Below are positions 28,375-37,447 of a stretch of 64,000 nt of DNA, piece after piece. The DNA is from Achromobacter sp. RTa (GTDB lineage Bacteria > Pseudomonadota > Gammaproteobacteria > Burkholderiales > Burkholderiaceae_B). The first letter of the stretch is position 1. Each line of letters starts with the position of its first letter. Where the stretch lies: positions 546,409 through 610,408 of the forward strand of contig NZ_JPYO01000045.1 in the NCBI RefSeq assembly GCF_000757485.1, written 5' to 3'. The position numbers were made by a program, and so were the translations under genes. The notes under the pieces were generated by a model. The model was not told the DNA's origin. It was given only the letters and a program-made list of their open reading frames with translations, and made no database searches.

Positions 28375-29979
28375 GTGATATCCACCGCCAATCTCACCAT
28401 CCAGTTCGGCCCCAAACCCCTTTTCGAGAACGTCAGCGTCAAGTTCGGGGAAGGCAACCGCTACGGGTTGATCGGGGCCAACGGGTCCGGCAAGTCGACC
28501 TTCATGAAGATCATCGGCGGTGATCTGGAGCCCTCGGCGGGCAACGTGTCGCTGGAGCCGGGCGTGCGCCTGGGCAAGCTGCGCCAGGACCAGTTCGCTT
28601 TCGAAGACCTGCGCGTGCTGGACGTCGTCATGATGGGCCATACCGAGATGTGGGCTGCCATGTCCGAGCGCGACGCCATCTACGCGAACCCGGAAGCGAC
28701 CGAGGACGACTACATGCGCGCGGCCGAACTCGAGGCCAAATTCGCGGAATACGACGGCTATACCGCCGAAGCGCGCGCCGGCGAACTGCTGCTGGGCCTG
28801 GAAATCGCGGTCGACCAGCACAATCTGCCGATGCGCGAAGTGGCGCCGGGCTGGAAGCTGCGCGTGCTGCTGGCGCAGGCCCTGTTCTCGAATCCCGACG
28901 TCCTGCTGCTGGACGAGCCCACCAACAACCTGGACATCAACACGATCCGTTGGCTGGAGAACGTGCTCAACAGCTACCAGAGCACGATGATCATCATCAG
29001 CCACGACCGCCACTTCCTGAACCAGGTGTGCACGCACATGGCCGACGTGGACTACGGAGAGATCCGCATCTACCCCGGCAACTACGACGACTACATGCTG
29101 GCCTCCACCCAGGCCCGCGAGCGCCTGGTGGCCAACAACGCCAAGGCCAAGGAACGCGTCGCCGAACTGCAGGACTTCGTGCGCCGCTTCGCCGCCAACA
29201 AGTCCAAGTCGCGCCAGGCCACCTCGCGCCTGAAGCAGATCGACCGCATCAAGTCCGAGCAGGTCGTGGTCAAGCCGTCGTCGCGCCAGAACCCCTACAT
29301 CCGCTTCGAGCAGAACAAGGTCATGCACCGTCTGGCCGTCACGGTCGAGAACCTGTCGAAGGCCTACGACGCTCCGGTCATCCGCAACTTCTCGGCCATG
29401 GTCGATGCCGGCGAGAAGATCGCCATCATCGGCGCCAACGGCGTCGGCAAAACGACGCTGCTGCGCCTGCTGGCCACCGAGCTGCAGCCGGACGCCGGTT
29501 CGGTTAAATGGTCCGAGAACGCGGACCTGGGCTACATGGCGCAGGACGTGTCCGACCAGTTCCTGCAGACCGACGTCAACCTGCTTGACTGGATGGGCGA
29601 ACACCGCCAGCCCGGCGACGACGATCAGTCGATCCGCTCCGTGCTGGGCCGCCTGCTGTTCTCGGCGGACGACCTGCCCAAGGCGCCCAAGGTGCTGTCG
29701 GGCGGCGAAAAGAACCGCATGACCTTCGGCCGCCTGATGCTGGGCCGGCACAACGTCATGCTGCTCGACGAACCCACCAACCACCTGGACATGGAATCGA
29801 TCGAGTCGCTGCAGTTCGCGCTGGAAAAGTACGAAGGCACCCTGGTCTTCGTTTCGCACGACCGCGAGTTCGTGTCGGGCCTGGCCACCCGCGTGATCGA
29901 GATCCTGCCCTCGGGCGAGATCGTCGACTACCGCGGCGGCTACGACGACTACCTGACTTCCCGCGGCATCGACGCCTGA
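28375..29979 (+). CDS. ybiT: ABC-F family ATPase YbiT
   Basis: 534 residues with two ABC domains: Walker [10 protein letters not shown] (~36-44) and GANGVGKTT (~352-360), Walker [12 protein letters not shown] and [11 protein letters not shown], and the signature LSGGEKNR in the second domain; the first has a degenerate signature ([15 protein letters not shown]), as in YbiT. No membrane segments: ABC-F proteins act on the ribosome, modulating peptidyl-tRNA and nascent-chain handling. Start codon is GTG at 28375. Confidence 0.92.
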   Translation: MISTANLTIQFGPKPLFENVSVKFGEGNRYGLIGANGSGKSTFMKIIGGDLEPSAGNVSLEPGVRLGKLRQDQFAFEDLRVLDVVMMGHTEMWAAMSERDAIYANPEATEDDYMRAAELEAKFAEYDGYTAEARAGELLLGLEIAVDQHNLPMREVAPGWKLRVLLAQALFSNPDVLLLDEPTNNLDINTIRWLENVLNSYQSTMIIISHDRHFLNQVCTHMADVDYGEIRIYPGNYDDYMLASTQARERLVANNAKAKERVAELQDFVRRFAANKSKSRQATSRLKQIDRIKSEQVVVKPSSRQNPYIRFEQNKVMHRLAVTVENLSKAYDAPVIRNFSAMVDAGEKIAIIGANGVGKTTLLRLLATELQPDAGSVKWSENADLGYMAQDVSDQFLQTDVNLLDWMGEHRQPGDDDQSIRSVLGRLLFSADDLPKAPKVLSGGEKNRMTFGRLMLGRHNVMLLDEPTNHLDMESIESLQFALEKYEGTLVFVSHDREFVSGLATRVIEILPSGEIVDYRGGYDDYLTSRGIDA

Positions 29980-29985
29980 TGCCCA

Positions 29986-30013
29986 CGCCCGGCCGCCTGC
30001 GGCGGCCCGGGCG
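29986..30013. terminator. Bidirectional hairpin between ybiT and the SDR gene
   Basis: CGCCCGGCCGCC (29986-29997), loop TGC, GGCGGCCCGGGCG (30001-30013), pairing with one bulged base. It lies between the two convergent stop codons (29979 and 30022). Confidence 0.6.
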
Positions 30014-30021
30014 CGTCCAGC

Positions 30022-30798
30022 TCACATGCCGATGGTCATGCCGCCGTTGGCATAGATATGCTGCCCCGTGATGTACGAGGCGGCGTCGGACAGCAGGAAG
30101 CACACCGGCCAGGCCACTTCCGCGGCCTGCCCGAAACGTCCCAGCGAGATCTGCGACAGGTAGGTGTCGCGGAACTTGTCCCCGCGTATGGTTTCCGTCA
30201 TGGGCGTTTCCACCACGCCGAAGCCGATGGTGTTCACGCGTATCCCATACTTGCCCCATTCGCGCGCCGCGCTCATGGTCAGCCCCAGCACGCCGGATTT
30301 CGCCGCCGCGTAATTGATCTGCCCGATCGTGCCGCGCCGTCCCGCGTCCGACGTGATGTTGACGATGGCCCCGCCGGGCTTGCCCGTCGATCGGGCCGCG
30401 GCCAGCATGTGGCGGCCGGCCGCCTGCAGGAACTGGAACGAGCCGGTGAGATGCACGTCGATCACCTTCTGCCAGGCTTCCTGCGTCATTTTCTCGATCA
30501 TGGCGGTGCGCGTGATGCCTGCATTGTTCACCAGGCCATCGACCGCGCCGAAACGCGCGGCGGTCTGTTCGATCACGGAAGCGGCGAAAGCCGCGTCCGA
30601 GACGTCGCCGGCCAGCGTGAGGAGCCGGCCTTCGGGAGCGTCGCGTTCGAAGGCCGCCAGCGCATCCGCGTTCATGTCCACCGCGGTCACGCGGGCGCCG
30701 AGCTGCAGCGCCAGTTCGCTGATGGCGCGGCCGATGCCCTGGGCCGCGCCCGTCACGATGATGCTGCGCTGGTCGAGTAGATAGGCTGTGGGGTTCAT
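30022..30798 (-). CDS. SDR-family oxidoreductase (FabG-like)
   Basis: 258 residues. NAD(P)-binding motif VTGAAQGIGRA (~15-25), NNAG (~90), catalytic serine region NITSDAG and the YAAAK tetrad (~163-167) are present. It probably oxidises or reduces a 3-hydroxyacyl-CoA in the pathway of the surrounding operon. AAGGAA precedes the ATG. Last gene of the seven-gene minus-strand cluster starting at 35907; it starts 19 bases after the thiolase-like gene ends. Confidence 0.92.
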   Translation of the reverse strand: MNPTAYLLDQRSIIVTGAAQGIGRAISELALQLGARVTAVDMNADALAAFERDAPEGRLLTLAGDVSDAAFAASVIEQTAARFGAVDGLVNNAGITRTAMIEKMTQEAWQKVIDVHLTGSFQFLQAAGRHMLAAARSTGKPGGAIVNITSDAGRRGTIGQINYAAAKSGVLGLTMSAAREWGKYGIRVNTIGFGVVETPMTETIRGDKFRDTYLSQISLGRFGQAAEVAWPVCFLLSDAASYITGQHIYANGGMTIGM

Positions 30799-30817
30799 GT
30801 CGTTTCCTTGGTTGATG

Positions 30818-31975
30818 TCAGAGCGTTTCGGCGCCGCCGAGGATCAGCGTGGCCTGGCTGGACAATTCGCCGCCGTTGCCGTGCGCCAGCGCCAGGCGCG
30901 CCCCGGGCACCTGGCGCGCGCCGCCCAGCCCGGCAAGCTGGACGAACGCCTCGACCATGGTGAACAGGCCGTACATGCCCGGATGCACGCAGGACAGGCC
31001 GCCGCCGTTCGTGTTCACGGGCAGTTCGCCGCCCGGCGCGATGCGCCCGTTCTCGACGAAGGCCGCGCCTTCGCCCTTGGCGCAGAAGCCCAGGTCTTCG
31101 AGGAACAGGATGGGATTGATGGTGAAGGCGTCGTAGAGCTCCAGCACATCGATGTCCTGGGGGCGGACGCCGGCCTGGGCGTAGGCGCGCGCGCCGCTCT
31201 GCACGGCCGCCGTGACGGTCAGGTCGGGCATATTGGTGATCTCGCGATGGTCCGTCGCGGCCGCGGCTCCCAGCAGGTAGGCCGGCCGAGCGCAATGGTC
31301 GAGGGCGCGGTCGGCGCGCGTCATCACCACGGCCGCGGCGCCGTCCGTGACCAGGCAGCAGTCGCGCACGCCCAGCGGTTCGGCGACCATGCGGGCCGAC
31401 AGGTATTGCTGCATGTCCAGGGGCTCGCGCAGATAGGCCTCAGGATTCAGCGCGGCCCATTGGCGGGCGGCGATGGCGACCGCGCCCAGCTGTTCCCGCT
31501 TGAGGCCGTACTGATGGGCATAGCGCGAGGCCGCCAGCGCATAGGCTCCCACGGGCCGCGCAAGGCGGTAGGGAGCCTCGTTGGGCGAGGGGCGCATGGA
31601 GCTGACCAGCTTGCCGGCGGCGCTGCGCTGGTTGCTGCCGTAGGCAATGAGCGCGACGTCGCACTGGCCGGCTTCCAGCGCCAGCGCCGCCCACATCGCG
31701 TGCGTGAGGAAGGAGGAGCCGCCCGTGCGGTTGTTTTCCGTGAGACGGGGCGAAATGCCCAGGTACTCGGCGAAGCCCAGGCCGGACATGAAGTCGTCGG
31801 GCAGGCCGATGAACAGGCCGTCGACCTGGTCGGGCCGCAAGCCTGCCTGGTCCAGGGCGCGCAGGCTGGCTGCGACGGCCAGGTCCATGGAGCTCATCCC
31901 GGGAGACTGGCCGATGCCGTAGGTGGCGCCGGCGACGATGGCGGTCTTGCCGCGCGGGAAATGATCCTGGCTCAT
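30818..31975 (-). CDS. SCP2-thiolase-like protein lacking the expected nucleophilic cysteine
   Basis: 385 residues with the thiolase fold of the SCP-x/Ltp2 group: AIVAGATYGIGQSP at the N-terminus, DLAVAASLRALDQAGL, and a C-terminal LSCVHPGMYGLF in which the histidine is kept. At the usual position of the acyl-accepting cysteine the sequence is TGGSSF (Ser 87/88), with no cysteine there. It overlaps the DUF35 gene by four bases (ATGA), as thiolase/DUF35 pairs typically do. In steroid catabolism, Ltp2 with a DUF35 partner is a retro-aldolase; a similar lyase role is proposed here as inference. It could also be a non-catalytic or lipid-transfer-type thiolase. Confidence 0.88.
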   Translation of the reverse strand: MSQDHFPRGKTAIVAGATYGIGQSPGMSSMDLAVAASLRALDQAGLRPDQVDGLFIGLPDDFMSGLGFAEYLGISPRLTENNRTGGSSFLTHAMWAALALEAGQCDVALIAYGSNQRSAAGKLVSSMRPSPNEAPYRLARPVGAYALAASRYAHQYGLKREQLGAVAIAARQWAALNPEAYLREPLDMQQYLSARMVAEPLGVRDCCLVTDGAAAVVMTRADRALDHCARPAYLLGAAAATDHREITNMPDLTVTAAVQSGARAYAQAGVRPQDIDVLELYDAFTINPILFLEDLGFCAKGEGAAFVENGRIAPGGELPVNTNGGGLSCVHPGMYGLFTMVEAFVQLAGLGGARQVPGARLALAHGNGGELSSQATLILGGAETL

Positions 31976-32367
31976 GCCTGCTCCGATACGGGTTCGAACA
32001 CCAGCACGCCGCGGCCGGCCTCCTGGACGACGCGGGCACGCACCCGCAAGCCGATGCGCACTTCGTGCGCGGGCATGCCCTCCACCCGGGACATGAGCCG
32101 CGGCCCTTCGTCCAGGTCCACCAGCACCACGCCGTAGGGCGGTTCGGGGGGCCGTGGATGGATGACGGTCGTGGCATGGACCCGGGCCAGCCCGCTGGGC
32201 GCGACCCATTCCAGGTCGCGCGAACCGCTGCGCGGCGCCGCCACGCGCGGATAGAAGAAATGCTCGCCGCTGGCGCGGTCGCGCTGCAGCATGAAGCGGC
32301 CTTCGTCCAGATAGGCTTCGTAGCGAGCCTGGGGGGCCGGGTCGGCCGAGGTGTTTTGCGTAGGCAT
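31972..32367 (-). CDS. DUF35 OB-fold protein, zinc-ribbon cysteines absent
   Basis: 131 residues. The C-terminal OB-fold is clear (SGLARVHATTVIHPRPPEPPYGVVLVDLDEGPRL, then VRARVV near 113). The N-terminal rubredoxin-like zinc ribbon, normally with two Cys pairs around the YPR motif, is reduced to HFFYPRVAAPRSGSRDLEW (36-54) with no cysteine at all, so it cannot bind zinc in the usual way. DUF35 proteins are obligate partners of SCP2-type thiolases, recognising acyl-CoA; the coupled thiolase-like gene follows directly. Confidence 0.87.
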   Translation of the reverse strand: MPTQNTSADPAPQARYEAYLDEGRFMLQRDRASGEHFFYPRVAAPRSGSRDLEWVAPSGLARVHATTVIHPRPPEPPYGVVLVDLDEGPRLMSRVEGMPAHEVRIGLRVRARVVQEAGRGVLVFEPVSEQA

Positions 32368-32372
32368 GCGGT

Positions 32373-33155
32373 TCAATCCCATTTGTAGGCCAGCGGCTGT
32401 TTTTCGACGAAGCGCCGGGCGGCGTCGCGATGGTAGGCGCTGTCGCGGCAGATCGCCTGGGCCATGGCTTCCTGCGTGTAGATGTCCTCCCGGGTGGATT
32501 CGTAGGTCCGGTTCATGATCGATTTGGCCAGGCCCAGCGCCTGCGTGGGAGCGGCGTGGAAGCGTTCGGCCATGGCCAGCGCCTGATCCAGGGGATCGCC
32601 GTCGCACACGGCCTGCACCAGGCCGAGGCGCAATGCCTCCTCGGCCTCGCATACCCGGGCGGTGAACACCAGTTCCTTGGCGCGCGCCAAGCCGACGGCG
32701 CGCGGCAGCAGGTACATGCCCAGCATGTCCGGCACATAGCCGATGCGGGCGAACACCGCGCAGAAGGTGGCGCCGCGCCCCGCGATGGCGTAGTCGGCGC
32801 AAAGCGCCAGCGACAGGCCGGCCCCGAAGGCGACGCCGTCCACCGCGCTGATCACGGGCTTTTCCAGGTCCACCAGCGCGTCGTACCAGCGGTGGATCTT
32901 GCGGATGCGCTCGCGTCCTTCAAATGCGTCCAGGCCCTGGGCGTGGGCTTGCGCGATGGACTTGATGTCGCCGCCTGCGCAGAAATGCCCGCCGGCGCCC
33001 GTGAGGACCACGGCCTTGATCCCGTCGTCCTCGCGCAATTCCGGCAGGGCGCGCGCGAACGCGTCGCGCATCTCCAGGTTGAGCGCGTTGCGCTGGTCGG
33101 GCCGGTCCATCGTCAGCACCGCGGTGGCGCCGTGGCGCGTGATCTTCAATGTCAT
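32373..33155 (-). CDS. Enoyl-CoA hydratase/isomerase (PaaG-like active site)
   Basis: 260 residues of the crotonase fold. The oxyanion-hole motifs HFCAGGDIKS (~57-66) and GVAFGAGLSLAL (~106-117) are present. The catalytic region reads FARIGYVPDMLGMYLLPR: the glutamate normally used for hydration is missing and an aspartate (Asp ~142) is in the place used by PaaG-type isomerases. It overlaps the MaoC gene by four bases. Double-bond isomerisation or ring-opening chemistry is therefore at least as likely as hydration. Confidence 0.9.
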   Translation of the reverse strand: MTLKITRHGATAVLTMDRPDQRNALNLEMRDAFARALPELREDDGIKAVVLTGAGGHFCAGGDIKSIAQAHAQGLDAFEGRERIRKIHRWYDALVDLEKPVISAVDGVAFGAGLSLALCADYAIAGRGATFCAVFARIGYVPDMLGMYLLPRAVGLARAKELVFTARVCEAEEALRLGLVQAVCDGDPLDQALAMAERFHAAPTQALGLAKSIMNRTYESTREDIYTQEAMAQAICRDSAYHRDAARRFVEKQPLAYKWD

Positions 33156-33634
33156 GACTGCTCCTTGTTGCCGTTGTGGTAGGCGACCTGCGTCAGCCAG
33201 CGCGCGACCAGCGCGGGCCGCTGCTCGCCATCGATGTCGATGCGCACGTCCCAGTTGAGGCGCGCCTGGCCGTCCGGCAGCTCGTCCATGGCGGCCAGGG
33301 AGAACGCGGCGCGGATGCGCGCCCCGGCCTTGACCGCCTGCGTGAAGCGCACGCGGTCGAACCCGTAGTTCACCGCCAGCCGGCGGTTCGGGAAGCGCAT
33401 CGCGGAAGCGAACAGGCCGGGCAGGAGCGAGAGCGTCAGCAGGCCATGGGCGATGGCCGCGCCGTAGGGGGATTCGGCCTTGGCGCGCTCCGGATCCATG
33501 TGTATCCATTGCGTGTCGCCGGTAGCAAGGCCAAAGCGGTTGATGGTGTCCTGGTCGACGGTTTGCCAGGGAGTGAGGGCGGGCGGCTGTCCGGCGAAGG
33601 CCCGCAGCGCCTCGAGCGAGTCCAGGGTAATCAT
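33152..33634 (-). CDS. MaoC-family (R)-specific hydratase
   Basis: 160 residues, single hot-dog domain. The hydratase-2 motif ATGDTQWIHMD (~37-47) supplies the Asp-His pair. It would hydrate an enoyl-CoA, complementing the isomerase-type crotonase encoded next. AAGGAGG stands in front of the ATG at 33634, one of the strongest ribosome sites in the window, 12 bases after the Bug gene stops. Confidence 0.9.
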   Translation of the reverse strand: MITLDSLEALRAFAGQPPALTPWQTVDQDTINRFGLATGDTQWIHMDPERAKAESPYGAAIAHGLLTLSLLPGLFASAMRFPNRRLAVNYGFDRVRFTQAVKAGARIRAAFSLAAMDELPDGQARLNWDVRIDIDGEQRPALVARWLTQVAYHNGNKEQS

Positions 33635-33646
33635 GGCGGAACCTCC

Positions 33647-34612
33647 TTATTGCGCCTTCAGGCCGAGATCGCGGGCGACCGGCAGCCAGCGGTCGCGCTC
33701 GGCCTGCACGAAGGCCGCGAATACTTTGGCGTCTCCAGGCATGGGAACCGCGCCGATGCTGGTGAGCTTGCGCTGCAGTTCGGGCTGCGCCAGCGCCTTG
33801 TTGACGCTCTGGTTCATGCGCTGGACCACGGCGGACGGCGTGCCGGCGGGCGCCACCAGGCCGAACCAGGCGCTGGCGTCGATGCCGGGATATCCCAGTT
33901 CCGCGGCGGTGGGCACGTCGGGCAGGCCCGCAAAGCGCTTGTCGTCGAGCACGGCGAAGGGGCGGATCTTGCCGGCCTGGGCCTGCGCCATGCTGGAGGG
34001 CAGGGCGTCGAACATCATGTCGGTGCTGCTGCCCATCAGGCCGACGATGGCCGGCGCGCTGCCCTGGTAAGGCACGTGCGTGACCTGGAAGCCGAGTTTG
34101 CTGACGGCGTACTCGCCGGCCAGATAGGTAATGTTGCCGGTGCCCGCCGAACCCATGGTGAGCTTGCCGGGAGACTGCTTGCCCAGCGCGATCAGCGCCT
34201 TCACGTCCTTGGCCGGCAGGTCCTGGCGGACCACCAGCAGCAGCGGCGATTTGGCCATGCCCGAGACCGGCACGAAGTCCTTCGCCGGGTCGTAGGTCAT
34301 CTTCGCGTACAAGGCCTGGTTGACCACCAGCGGGGCATTGGAGCCGACGAAGAAGGTTTTGCCGTCGGGCTTGGCCCGGGCGACGTGGTCGGCCGCGATC
34401 ATGCCCGCGGCGCCGGGCTTGTTGTCCACGATGATGGCGGCGCCGCCATCTTTGGCGAGTTCCTGCGCCACCAATCGGGTGATCTGGTCGGCGGCGCCGC
34501 CCGGCGGATAGGGAACCACGAAGCGGACGGGAGCGTCCTGGGCGCGGGCGGGGGCGGCCGCGATGGCCGCAAGGGCCAGTGCGGCGCAGGCCGCGGCGGT
34601 GGGAATGCGCAT
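33647..34612 (-). CDS. Bug-family periplasmic receptor
   Basis: 321 residues. Signal peptide 1-~24 (ALAAIAAAPARA-QD), then VRFVVPYPPGGAADQITRL and PDVPTAAELGYPG, all typical. AGGAGA is eight bases upstream of the ATG. It is embedded in the CoA-linked catabolic operon, second after the CoA-transferase, so it probably delivers that pathway's carboxylate substrate. No membrane partner is encoded nearby. Confidence 0.91.
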   Translation of the reverse strand: MRIPTAAACAALALAAIAAAPARAQDAPVRFVVPYPPGGAADQITRLVAQELAKDGGAAIIVDNKPGAAGMIAADHVARAKPDGKTFFVGSNAPLVVNQALYAKMTYDPAKDFVPVSGMAKSPLLLVVRQDLPAKDVKALIALGKQSPGKLTMGSAGTGNITYLAGEYAVSKLGFQVTHVPYQGSAPAIVGLMGSSTDMMFDALPSSMAQAQAGKIRPFAVLDDKRFAGLPDVPTAAELGYPGIDASAWFGLVAPAGTPSAVVQRMNQSVNKALAQPELQRKLTSIGAVPMPGDAKVFAAFVQAERDRWLPVARDLGLKAQ

Positions 34613-34665
34613 GGTGTTGTCTCCTTTGTGCTCTTATGGATGCTGCGACGGCGGTTGGTGGGGGG

Positions 34666-35907
34666 TTAGACGATGCCTTTGACCTTCAGCTCTGCAATGC
34701 GCTCCTCGCTCAGGGCCAGCCTCTCGCGCAGCACCGCGTCGGTGTGCTGGCCCAGGGTGGGCGCCGCTCGCTCGTAGCGCAGCGGCGTGTCGCTCATGCG
34801 GATGGGATTCGCCACGGACGGGGTATGCACGCCGGCCGCGTGCGGCAGCGACAGCTGCATGCCGCGGTGGCGCACGTGCGGGTCCTGGAACACCTGTTCC
34901 ATGTTGTAGATGGGGCCGCAGGGCACGTTCACGGCCTGCAGCGCCTGCACCCAATCGCCCATGGCGCGCGTCAGCATGGCCTCGGCGATCGGCGGGATGA
35001 GTGTTTCTCGATTCCGGTTGCGCCGCCCCGCCGTGGCGTAGCGCTCGTCCGCGGCCAGGTCCGGGCGGCCGATGGCGCCGCAGAACGCCCGGAATTGCGC
35101 GTCGTTGCCCACCGCGATGATGACCTCGCCTTCCTTGCAGCGGAACACCTGGTAGGGAACCATGTTGGAATGGGCATTGCCCATGCGCTGCGGCACGCGG
35201 CCGGACAGGAAGTAGTTGATGGCCTGGTAGGAAGAGATGGTGACCACGCAGTCCAGCAGCGACATGTCGATGTATTGCCCCACGCCGCTGACGCGCCGGT
35301 GCTCGACCGCGGCCAATATGGCCGTGCTGGTATAGACCCCCGTCAGCAGGTCTGTGATCGCGATCCCGGATTTCATCGGTTCGCCGGCGGGATCCCCGGT
35401 GATGCTCATCAGGCCGCCCATGCCCTGGAACACGAAGTCGTAGCCGGGCAGCGGCGCGTACGGGCCGTCCTGCCCGAAGCCGGTGATCGAGCAGTAGATC
35501 AAGCGCGGGTTGATCGCGCGCAGGCTGTCGTAGTCCAGGCCGTAGCGCGCCAGCGTGCCCACCTTGTAGTTCTCGACCAGCACGTCGGAATCGCGGGCCA
35601 GTTCGACGATCAGGGCCTGGCCTTCGGGCGTGGCCAGATCGACGGTGATGGAGCGCTTGCCCCGGTTGGCGCTAAGAAAATACGACGAGTCCCGGGTTTC
35701 GGCGCCGTTTTCGTCCACCAGGAAGGGCGGCCCCCAGCCCCGGGTGTCGTCGCCTTCCTTCGGCCGCTCGACCTTGATCACGTCGGCCCCCATGTCGGCC
35801 AGGGTCTGCGTCGCCCAGGGGCCGGCCAGCACGCGCGTCAGGTCCAGGATCTTCAGATGGGATAGCGCGCCGGGCGGCTGCGCGGCGCTGGTGTTGTCTC
35901 GTTCCAT
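34666..35907 (-). CDS. CaiB/BaiF (class III) CoA-transferase
   Basis: 413 residues: LKILDLTRVLAGPWATQTLADMG (~16-38), ADVIKVERP, ANRGKRSITVDL and the catalytic-aspartate region YIDMSLLDCV. ATG at 35907 with GGAG just upstream; the frame is open to 36210 but that part overlaps the divergent promoter region and lacks similarity. First gene of the minus-strand operon; it would activate the imported acid as its CoA thioester. Confidence 0.92.
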   Translation of the reverse strand: MERDNTSAAQPPGALSHLKILDLTRVLAGPWATQTLADMGADVIKVERPKEGDDTRGWGPPFLVDENGAETRDSSYFLSANRGKRSITVDLATPEGQALIVELARDSDVLVENYKVGTLARYGLDYDSLRAINPRLIYCSITGFGQDGPYAPLPGYDFVFQGMGGLMSITGDPAGEPMKSGIAITDLLTGVYTSTAILAAVEHRRVSGVGQYIDMSLLDCVVTISSYQAINYFLSGRVPQRMGNAHSNMVPYQVFRCKEGEVIIAVGNDAQFRAFCGAIGRPDLAADERYATAGRRNRNRETLIPPIAEAMLTRAMGDWVQALQAVNVPCGPIYNMEQVFQDPHVRHRGMQLSLPHAAGVHTPSVANPIRMSDTPLRYERAAPTLGQHTDAVLRERLALSEERIAELKVKGIV

Positions 35908-36115
35908 ACGGCTCCGATCGGGGTGGGCCCCGTTATGTCCTGAACCCACCTTAATGACCGGGGCATAGGGCGTCCAATATCGTTTTGCGTGATATCGATT
36001 CGATCTGCGTATTGCCGGCCGGAAAGCACGGCATTCAGCCGTTTGCCAATTTGCTTGCGCTATCATCCGGGTAAACCCTGGCGCCGCTTCGGCCAGGCAT
36101 CTTTTCCGTCCCCTC
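35908..36115. promoter_or_regulatory. Divergent promoter region: CoA-transferase operon and MFS gene
   Basis: 208 bp. It is AT-richer around 35985-36075 (for example CGATATTGGACGCC-like and TTTGCCAATTTGC stretches). A dyad-like ATATCG/CGATATC lies near 35980-36000. No regulator gene is adjacent to this operon, and I could not define promoters confidently. Confidence 0.4.
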
Positions 36116-37342
36116 ATGTCCCCCATACCGCACACCGCGCCCGACGGCGCGCAGATCGGCGCGTTTGCGCTGACGTTCCGCATCGTTTCGATCGCCTTCT
36201 TCACGTTCATCTGCTATCTGGCCATCGGCCTGCCGCTGGCGGTGCTGCCGGGCTATGTCCACGGCCAGCTCGGCTACGGCTCGGTGCTGGCGGGCCTGGC
36301 GATCAGCGTGCAGTACGCCGCCACCTTGCTCAGCCGCTCCCATGCCGGCCGCATGGCGGACACGGTGGGCCCGAAGCAGACGGTGGTGATCGGCATGGCC
36401 GCCTGCGCGGCCAGCGGGGTGTTCCTGTTGCTGGCCTATGCCTTCGAGCGCAGCGCCTGGCTAAGCCTGGCGACGATCATCGCCAGCCGGCTGGCGCTGG
36501 GCTTCGGCGAAAGCTGGGTGGGCACGGGCTCGGCCACCTGGGCCATCGCCCGAGTGGGCCCGCTGCACACCGCGCGCGTCATTTCCTGGAACGGGATCTG
36601 CACCTACGGCGGCCTGGCGCTGGGCGCGCCGCTGGGCGTGTACCTGGAAAAGGAATGGAGCATGGGCGCGCTGGGCGGCGCGGTGCTGCTGCTGGGGCTG
36701 GCCGGCCTGGGGATGGCGGTGTCGCGCGCGGCGGTCGCCATCGTGGGCGGCCACCGGATGGCGTTCAAGAGCGTGGTGTTGCGCGTGTTCCCGCATGGCA
36801 TGGCGCTGGGCCTGGGCTCCGTGGGCTTCGGCACGCTGGCCGCGTTCGTGGCCCTGTACTACGCCAGTGCGTCGTGGAACGGGGCGGCGCATGCGCTGAG
36901 CGCCTTCGGCTGCGCGTTCATAGGCGTGCGGCTGCTGTTCGCCGGGACCATCACGCGCTTCGGCGGCTTCCGCGTGGCGCAGGTTTCCTTTCTGGTCGAG
37001 TCCACCGGCCTGCTGCTGTTGTGGCTGGCGCCCAATCCGGGCGCGGCCCTGCTGGGCGCTGCGTTGACTGGCTGCGGCTTCGCCCTGGTGTTTCCCGCCA
37101 TCGGCGTGGAAGCGGTGGCGCGCGTGCCCGCCGGCAGCCGCGGCGCGGCGCTGGGCGCGTATTCCGCCTTCCTGGACCTGGCGCTGGGCATCACCGGCCC
37201 CATCGCCGGCTACATATCCAGCGGCTTCGGCTATCCGGCCATCTTCCTGGCGGCCGCGATGTCGGTGCTGATCGGCTTTCTGATCGCCTTCGGCCTGCAG
37301 CGCCATGCCGTCCGCGAGGCCGCCAAGCCTTCTGTGGCGTGA
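36116..37342 (+). CDS. MFS transporter (YfcJ/YhhS-like)
   Basis: 408 residues, twelve predicted membrane helices. The first-half loop SRSHAGRMADTVGPKQTVVIG is the MFS motif A equivalent (G-R-x-x-D), and GLPLAVLPGYVHGQLGYGSV is typical of the YfcJ/YhhS subgroup. It is an exporter of unknown substrate. Divergent from the catabolic operon at 35907, so it may export a related compound, but that is only positional inference. Confidence 0.88.
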   Translation: MSPIPHTAPDGAQIGAFALTFRIVSIAFFTFICYLAIGLPLAVLPGYVHGQLGYGSVLAGLAISVQYAATLLSRSHAGRMADTVGPKQTVVIGMAACAASGVFLLLAYAFERSAWLSLATIIASRLALGFGESWVGTGSATWAIARVGPLHTARVISWNGICTYGGLALGAPLGVYLEKEWSMGALGGAVLLLGLAGLGMAVSRAAVAIVGGHRMAFKSVVLRVFPHGMALGLGSVGFGTLAAFVALYYASASWNGAAHALSAFGCAFIGVRLLFAGTITRFGGFRVAQVSFLVESTGLLLLWLAPNPGAALLGAALTGCGFALVFPAIGVEAVARVPAGSRGAALGAYSAFLDLALGITGPIAGYISSGFGYPAIFLAAAMSVLIGFLIAFGLQRHAVREAAKPSVA

Positions 37343-37447
37343 CGCTTATTACCAAAAGCACTTAAGACATGCGATATTGATTGTTTGGATTCATATAACG
37401 AATTGTTAGATTTGAGGCTCGTTTCCACGCGCGCCACGATTCGTTCC

